In this document: positions 59,777-64,000 of the stretch, piece after piece
Layout of the letters: the number at the start of each line of letters is the position of its first letter
How positions within the stretch are numbered: the first letter of the stretch is position 1
Source of the DNA: Flammeovirgaceae bacterium UBA2371
Lineage (GTDB): Bacteria; Bacteroidota; Bacteroidia; Cytophagales; Cyclobacteriaceae
DNA: 64,000 nucleotides
Direction of reading: 5' to 3'
NCBI GenBank assembly: GCA_002345965.1
Contig: DDTF01000045.1
Location: 54,531 to 118,530 of the forward strand
The notes under the pieces: generated by a model
What the model saw: only the letters and a program-made list of their open reading frames with translations
Databases searched by the model: none
What the model was told of the DNA's origin: nothing
Program-made: the position numbers and the translations under genes

Positions 59777-62700
59777 CTACTTTCCTACCAGGATAAATGC
59801 CCCCCAAAAATAAGGGTTAGGGTACAATTCCTTTGTTTCAAGTTGTGCTTGTTGAAATGCCTTGCGAACATCACCACTTTCAGACCACTTACCATAAAAT
59901 TTCGACATCAACACCTGAGTAGCCTCATCATCGACTGGCCACAAACTCATTATGATGTGCTTTGCGCCTGCTAATTGAAATGCCCTTTGCAGTCCATATA
60001 CCCCCTCACCATTTTGAACCACCCCTAGACCAGTTTCACAGGCCGACAATACAACAAAGTCTGTCTCGTCAAGGTTGAGGTTCATGGCTTCGTAAGCTGT
60101 AAGTATGCCATCATCTTCAGCATGTAGTGGGTTTTCACCTTCCAGTATAAAATTATTGGCACCGGCCAATATCAATCCAGAATTGAGAAGGGGGTTAGGC
60201 GTACGTAGCTCGGCTGAGTTAAGGTCTTCTAAAAAATAACCGTGTGTAGCAATGTGCAGGATATCAGGATTATTTACCTTTTTCAGGTTTGTCTCTGTAG
60301 CATTCATTTCAGTTAAAGTTTGTGGGTTACGAGCTGAAAGCAACTTACCTATTTGCTCTACTTCTCTTTTTGTACCTGGCAAAGAAGCGATGCCACTTTC
60401 TCCTCTTGCAAATCTGGAAAGGGCACCCCGGATAGAACGGCTAACCAGCCCCGACTTTTGAGTTGACTTAAATCTTGACTGAGCCACTGCATCAGAAAGA
60501 TTATAGGTAGGAAAGCCCAGCAACAAGCTACTCTGACCTGAAGATTTTTTTGTTGAAGGTTGTAACACGTCACGGGTGCTTGTTACCAATCTTATATCCA
60601 ACTCCTCTATCAAATATTTTTGCGAAAAGGGATTCTTAATGGAGGCCAAAGAGATTTTGTTAAAAACGCCATCGGTAGAAAGATAGATGGTGTTTACCTT
60701 CAAGCGCTTCAAGGCATCGTGTATGGTCTCCCAATAGTTGCCATAAGAATATTCATTTTCAATTTTAAACTGAATACCATTTCGGTAATAACTCAAAAAA
60801 CGATCTTCCAGCACATCACCATTCTCCATCAATACCAACACAGGTCCTGTCTTGGTCTCTGGTGTAAGTATTAATATTGCATAGGAAATCGCTTTTCCAA
60901 ATTGCAAGGAGTCAATCTCATACTTTCTAAACCGAACCACTTCCACAGCTGCTTCTCCAGGTTTTAGTGCCTGTTGCACATCTTGCCAGTTAACTTTTGG
61001 CCTTATGATCTCTTTGCTAAATATTGCAGACCTTCTGCTCAGTTCCTTTTCCAGATTTCTTGAACTCCTTATCAATGAGTCCAACTCTTGTGATGTTTTA
61101 TTCTGGCTATAATAAAAAGCCAATAGCTCCTTTTGCGCTTCCCAGTTTTCATAGAGCCCGATCAAAGAAGAGTCGCCACTTTGAAGAATTCGCTGACGCA
61201 CTTTATCCGTAGCGTATAAAATCAATCCCTTCGTGTTGAGTGTAATGGAGTACAATTCCCCTAACTCCGCGGGGTTATTTTTTTCCTCATTGATTGCCCA
61301 ACTGGCATAATATTCCTGACTGGGCTTTATCTTGTTAAAATATAGGTTTGATTTTTCTTCCTCAGTGAGCACCGGGAAAAAATCTTCTACTTGCTGATAA
61401 TAATTGGCAAATAATTCCCGCATCAGTTTTCTCACCTCTTTTTTATTGCGTTGTCTCCACTTGTATACAGATAATTTTTCCAATGTCTCCGCATATACAG
61501 GATGACGCACACCCAATGTTTTCTTTCTTGTGGTTGCTGCCTTTTTTAAATAAGCATACCCTAAGGAAGGATTCACCGCCAAGTTGGCCATGCCCAAATT
61601 AAATAGTGCAGTAGCATATTCGGGTGATTTCTTTCCCAGTTCATTTTCAAATATTTTAAGTGCTTCTTCCAGCAAAGGAATGGCTTGAACATGCCTTCCC
61701 CACTTTTCATAATTGCGAGCCAAATTATTGAGTAGAATGGCATAGGAAATCGTGTTGGTATCACCGCCAGATCTTAATATTTCAAGCGCACCCAATAGCA
61801 TTCTTTCACTCTCTTCAAACTTTCTTTCATCCGTGTAAAGCTGACCCAAATTGGAAAGTGTAATGGCAAAGTCTGGATGATCCACACCTAACAAAACACT
61901 GTCGCTGCTAAGAATCGTTTCAAAGCTGGACTCAGCTGACGCATATTGACCCAATGATTGATACGCCAATGACAAATTATTGAGCGCATTATAATGTTGA
62001 AAATCTTTCTCCTCCCAGTTTGATTGCTGAATAGCAGATACCGTTGATGTCAATACTTCTTCCGCACGATCAAATTTCCCCTGGTTCATAAGCAAAGCGG
62101 CATAGTTTCCAAGGGTCAACTGATATTCTCGTGATGCCTCACCATAAGCATTAAGAATGGCGGGCAATGCTGTACCATAGCATCTATCAGCCTTGCTGTA
62201 TAATCCTGAAAATGTATATACATACCCCAAACGCGCTTCTATCAAACCATAGTAGGGAGAGTGTTTTGGCAGCCTGGACATCACGTCCTTTAATTTTACT
62301 TCTGCCAATCGCCATCTATTGGATTGAAGCAAAAGGTCTGCATAATCGCCAACCGAAAAGATGAATTCATCACTTTCCAATCCATAGGTGGTTTGATCGA
62401 ATCCGATCAGCGTTTCACCAATATTGATGGATGCGCTAATGTCACCAGCCTGAGCATGCGTATACATCAGATTATAAAGTGAATTGCTGTACCCATCAGG
62501 ATCAACGGGGAGCAGTCTTTCTCTCAGCAATCTCTCCTTCGTAAAATAGGATAGGGCCTGATCGGTGTTATAACTGGTTCTATAGGCATCACCTATATAG
62601 AAGTAAACATTGGCTACCAGGGTATCCTCCCTTAGCGCAATCTGTGGAACGATAGCAGGTTCCAGTTCAAGACAAGCCTCAAAGTTGTTTGTATAGTATA

Positions 62701-62815
62701 ACGAGTCCAGTCTTTTATACAGTGATTCAAAATCCTGCGCAGTTATCTCTCCTGAAAGGAAGAATAAAAGCATCGCAATACCTCCTAAAAAAATACCCGA
62801 TGCTTTTACCTTCAT
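59777..62815 (-). CDS. TPR-CHAT protein (caspase-like protease domain)
   Basis: 1012 residues with a signal-peptide-like or membrane start (MKVKASGIFLGGIAMLLFFLSGEITAQ). Residues ~100-480 are tandem TPRs (LSNLGQLYTDERKFEESERML; LFNLGMANL). The C-terminal CHAT domain has the caspase-like dyad H858 in HIATHGYF and C926 in LSACETG, followed by GAKHIIMSLWPVDD. It is thus likely an active cysteine peptidase, apparently outside the cytoplasm. The start codon region is otherwise isolated; partners and targets are unknown. Confidence 0.88.
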   Translation of the reverse strand: MKVKASGIFLGGIAMLLFFLSGEITAQDFESLYKRLDSLYYTNNFEACLELEPAIVPQIALREDTLVANVYFYIGDAYRTSYNTDQALSYFTKERLLRERLLPVDPDGYSNSLYNLMYTHAQAGDISASINIGETLIGFDQTTYGLESDEFIFSVGDYADLLLQSNRWRLAEVKLKDVMSRLPKHSPYYGLIEARLGYVYTFSGLYSKADRCYGTALPAILNAYGEASREYQLTLGNYAALLMNQGKFDRAEEVLTSTVSAIQQSNWEEKDFQHYNALNNLSLAYQSLGQYASAESSFETILSSDSVLLGVDHPDFAITLSNLGQLYTDERKFEESERMLLGALEILRSGGDTNTISYAILLNNLARNYEKWGRHVQAIPLLEEALKIFENELGKKSPEYATALFNLGMANLAVNPSLGYAYLKKAATTRKKTLGVRHPVYAETLEKLSVYKWRQRNKKEVRKLMRELFANYYQQVEDFFPVLTEEEKSNLYFNKIKPSQEYYASWAINEEKNNPAELGELYSITLNTKGLILYATDKVRQRILQSGDSSLIGLYENWEAQKELLAFYYSQNKTSQELDSLIRSSRNLEKELSRRSAIFSKEIIRPKVNWQDVQQALKPGEAAVEVVRFRKYEIDSLQFGKAISYAILILTPETKTGPVLVLMENGDVLEDRFLSYYRNGIQFKIENEYSYGNYWETIHDALKRLKVNTIYLSTDGVFNKISLASIKNPFSQKYLIEELDIRLVTSTRDVLQPSTKKSSGQSSLLLGFPTYNLSDAVAQSRFKSTQKSGLVSRSIRGALSRFARGESGIASLPGTKREVEQIGKLLSARNPQTLTEMNATETNLKKVNNPDILHIATHGYFLEDLNSAELRTPNPLLNSGLILAGANNFILEGENPLHAEDDGILTAYEAMNLNLDETDFVVLSACETGLGVVQNGEGVYGLQRAFQLAGAKHIIMSLWPVDDEATQVLMSKFYGKWSESGDVRKAFQQAQLETKELYPNPYFWGAFILVGK

Positions 62816-62849
62816 TCCAGATTTTAACCTTTATAAATTTTTTAAAAAA

Positions 62850-64000
62850 TTAGTCTGATACTACTAACCTCAATACTTTTTGTTTTCCCTTTTCGCCTAC
62901 CCTGATGAGATAAGTCCCAAATGGCAATGAACTTACATCAATTGCCCATTCATTTTTATCCTCACTAAACTGAATTGGCAAATCAAGCACTTGCCCTGAA
63001 TTATTCAGTACTTGAATAAATCTTCCATCTACAGGTCCATACTTGCCCTGAATGTGTACCAGCTCTCTGGATGGGTTTGGATAGGCCACATAGGGAGTTT
63101 CTGTTTCTTCCCAACCTGTAATCACCCGCTTTCTCACCACAATTTTACCTCCGATCACCTGGGCGTCTACGCCTACCTGACTTTCAATCAGATTATCACC
63201 AATTATTATATCAATAAAGGAATTAATGTCCATTGGATATCCAGGGTATTGTAAATTCAATCGATACTCTCCCGGGTCAAGTTTATCAAACACAAACTCT
63301 CCTTGTTCGTTGGTAAAGACGTAGGCAACCAAAGTATAGGTCACTTCATTTCCGCGACTGCTTCTTTGAACCCTTCTTACAGATGCACCTGCATTTTGAA
63401 CTCTTTTATTCTTCAATACCCTTCCACCTGGAGTTCCGTCATCTTCTGAAAAAATACCTGTAATCTGACCTTTACCGTTCTTGGGCGGACCTGGTTTAAA
63501 TTCAGAGACAATGTCAAGATTAGAAAGATTGTCTACCAATACAAGGGTGTCTGCCTCCTCCCAAAAAATCGTTTTTTCAAAATAGGTAGGCAAGGCATTG
63601 AGATGTGCCACAGTATCAGCATATCCCACTAAAGAATAATCGTCCAATACTATTTTGTCGATCAGATAAGTTCCATTTGTGTTAATGTCTTTAACTGCGG
63701 TTGTATCATATCCACCTGTACTGGTAACTTTTAACAAAGTCATCTTCCCTTTTGTAGCCGCTACAGTTGGAGAGGTTAGCAACCTACCCGAAATATTGGC
63801 GACAGCAAGGACGTTTTGAGGTGCCGTCTTCAGCGTCAAACCTGGAACCAATGTATTGGTGATCTCACATTCATAATCACCCATACTTGTACGATTGATA
63901 CCAGTGATCTGATAGTTTTTATTGTCAGCACCAACAATTGGCTGACCATTCAATTTCCATTGATACACATCGGAAAGTCCGCCACCATCTGCCAATAATG
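62850..64000 (-). CDS. Type IX-secreted protein with C-terminal sorting domain (C-terminal part)
   Basis: Partial; the start lies beyond the right edge. The visible ~382 residues begin with an Ig-like stretch (YQWKLNGQPIVG...GDYECEITN), then a carboxypeptidase-regulatory-like domain (KLDPGEYRLNLQYPGYPM), and end in a type A T9SS domain: VAYPNPSRELVHIQG, a middle strand, and PFGTYLIRVGEKGKQKVLRLVVSD with its terminal basic strand. It should be exported through the outer membrane and either anchored or released. Its biological role cannot be judged from this part. Confidence 0.85.
   Translation of the reverse strand, partial: LLADGGGLSDVYQWKLNGQPIVGADNKNYQITGINRTSMGDYECEITNTLVPGLTLKTAPQNVLAVANISGRLLTSPTVAATKGKMTLLKVTSTGGYDTTAVKDINTNGTYLIDKIVLDDYSLVGYADTVAHLNALPTYFEKTIFWEEADTLVLVDNLSNLDIVSEFKPGPPKNGKGQITGIFSEDDGTPGGRVLKNKRVQNAGASVRRVQRSSRGNEVTYTLVAYVFTNEQGEFVFDKLDPGEYRLNLQYPGYPMDINSFIDIIIGDNLIESQVGVDAQVIGGKIVVRKRVITGWEETETPYVAYPNPSRELVHIQGKYGPVDGRFIQVLNNSGQVLDLPIQFSEDKNEWAIDVSSLPFGTYLIRVGEKGKQKVLRLVVSD

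Overview
The window is a piece of a Bacteroidota chromosome, most likely from the order Cytophagales. The signs are BshA (bacillithiol synthesis), a type IX secretion C-terminal domain, a DUF3467 gene beside rpoC, a DUF721 (DciA-like) gene beside recF, RpoB/RpoC/EF-Tu sequences of Bacteroidota type, and repeated promoters of the form TTTG-N19-TAnnTTTG, the -33/-7 consensus of the Bacteroidota primary sigma factor. GC content is moderate, and I see no phage, insertion sequence, CRISPR array or rRNA gene.

Layout, read from the right on the minus strand. 55.8-53.6 kb: tRNA-Tyr, tRNA-Gly, tRNA-Thr, tuf, then tRNA-Trp. 53.5-42.3 kb: secE-nusG-rplK-rplA-rplJ-rplL-rpoB-rpoC followed by DUF3467. 41.8-38.5 kb: rpsL-rpsG-fusA-rpsJ (str operon), closed by a terminator. 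9.5-0 kb: rplC-rplD-rplW-rplB-rpsS-rplV-rpsC-rplP-rpmC-rpsQ-rplN-rplX-rplE-rpsN-rpsH-rplF-rplR-rpsE-rpmD-rplO-secY, with its own promoter and a second internal promoter before rpsH. In many Bacteroidota rpsJ runs directly into rplC; here 29 kb of unrelated genes separates them.

The 9.6-38.5 kb block carries ordinary chromosomal genes on both strands: a FecCD-type ABC permease and ATPase; a cytochrome c/copper-monooxygenase-like protein with a redoxin; a DUF1611 plus enolase-superfamily epimerase pair resembling DgcN-DgcA; a lipocalin-like protein and rlmN; a PLP-dependent sulfur amino acid enzyme; two rhomboid proteases and mutL; a GH3-like/serine-hydrolase fusion; bshA; a fatty acid hydroxylase; a VWA/MoxR pair and phoH; sucD; a FecR-like/CHASE2 pair; meaB with an ABC substrate-binding lipoprotein; and a probable beta-barrel protein. 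It looks like a rearrangement of core chromosome rather than a genomic island.

The right end (55.9-64 kb) holds DUF721-recF, pdhA, a membrane-anchored TPR protein, ribH, a large TPR-CHAT protein and the C-terminal part of a type IX-secreted protein.

The most notable non-coding signal is a family of promoters with 19-base spacing followed by a near-identical start region, TTTGCA(G/C)(T/C)CC, placed before rplC, rpsH, rpsL, tRNA-Trp/secE, tRNA-Tyr/tuf and the TPR gene. The most notable protein signals are the GH3-like domain that appears to have lost its catalytic residues, the stand-alone FecR-like/CHASE2 pair, and the copper monooxygenase-like cytochrome.
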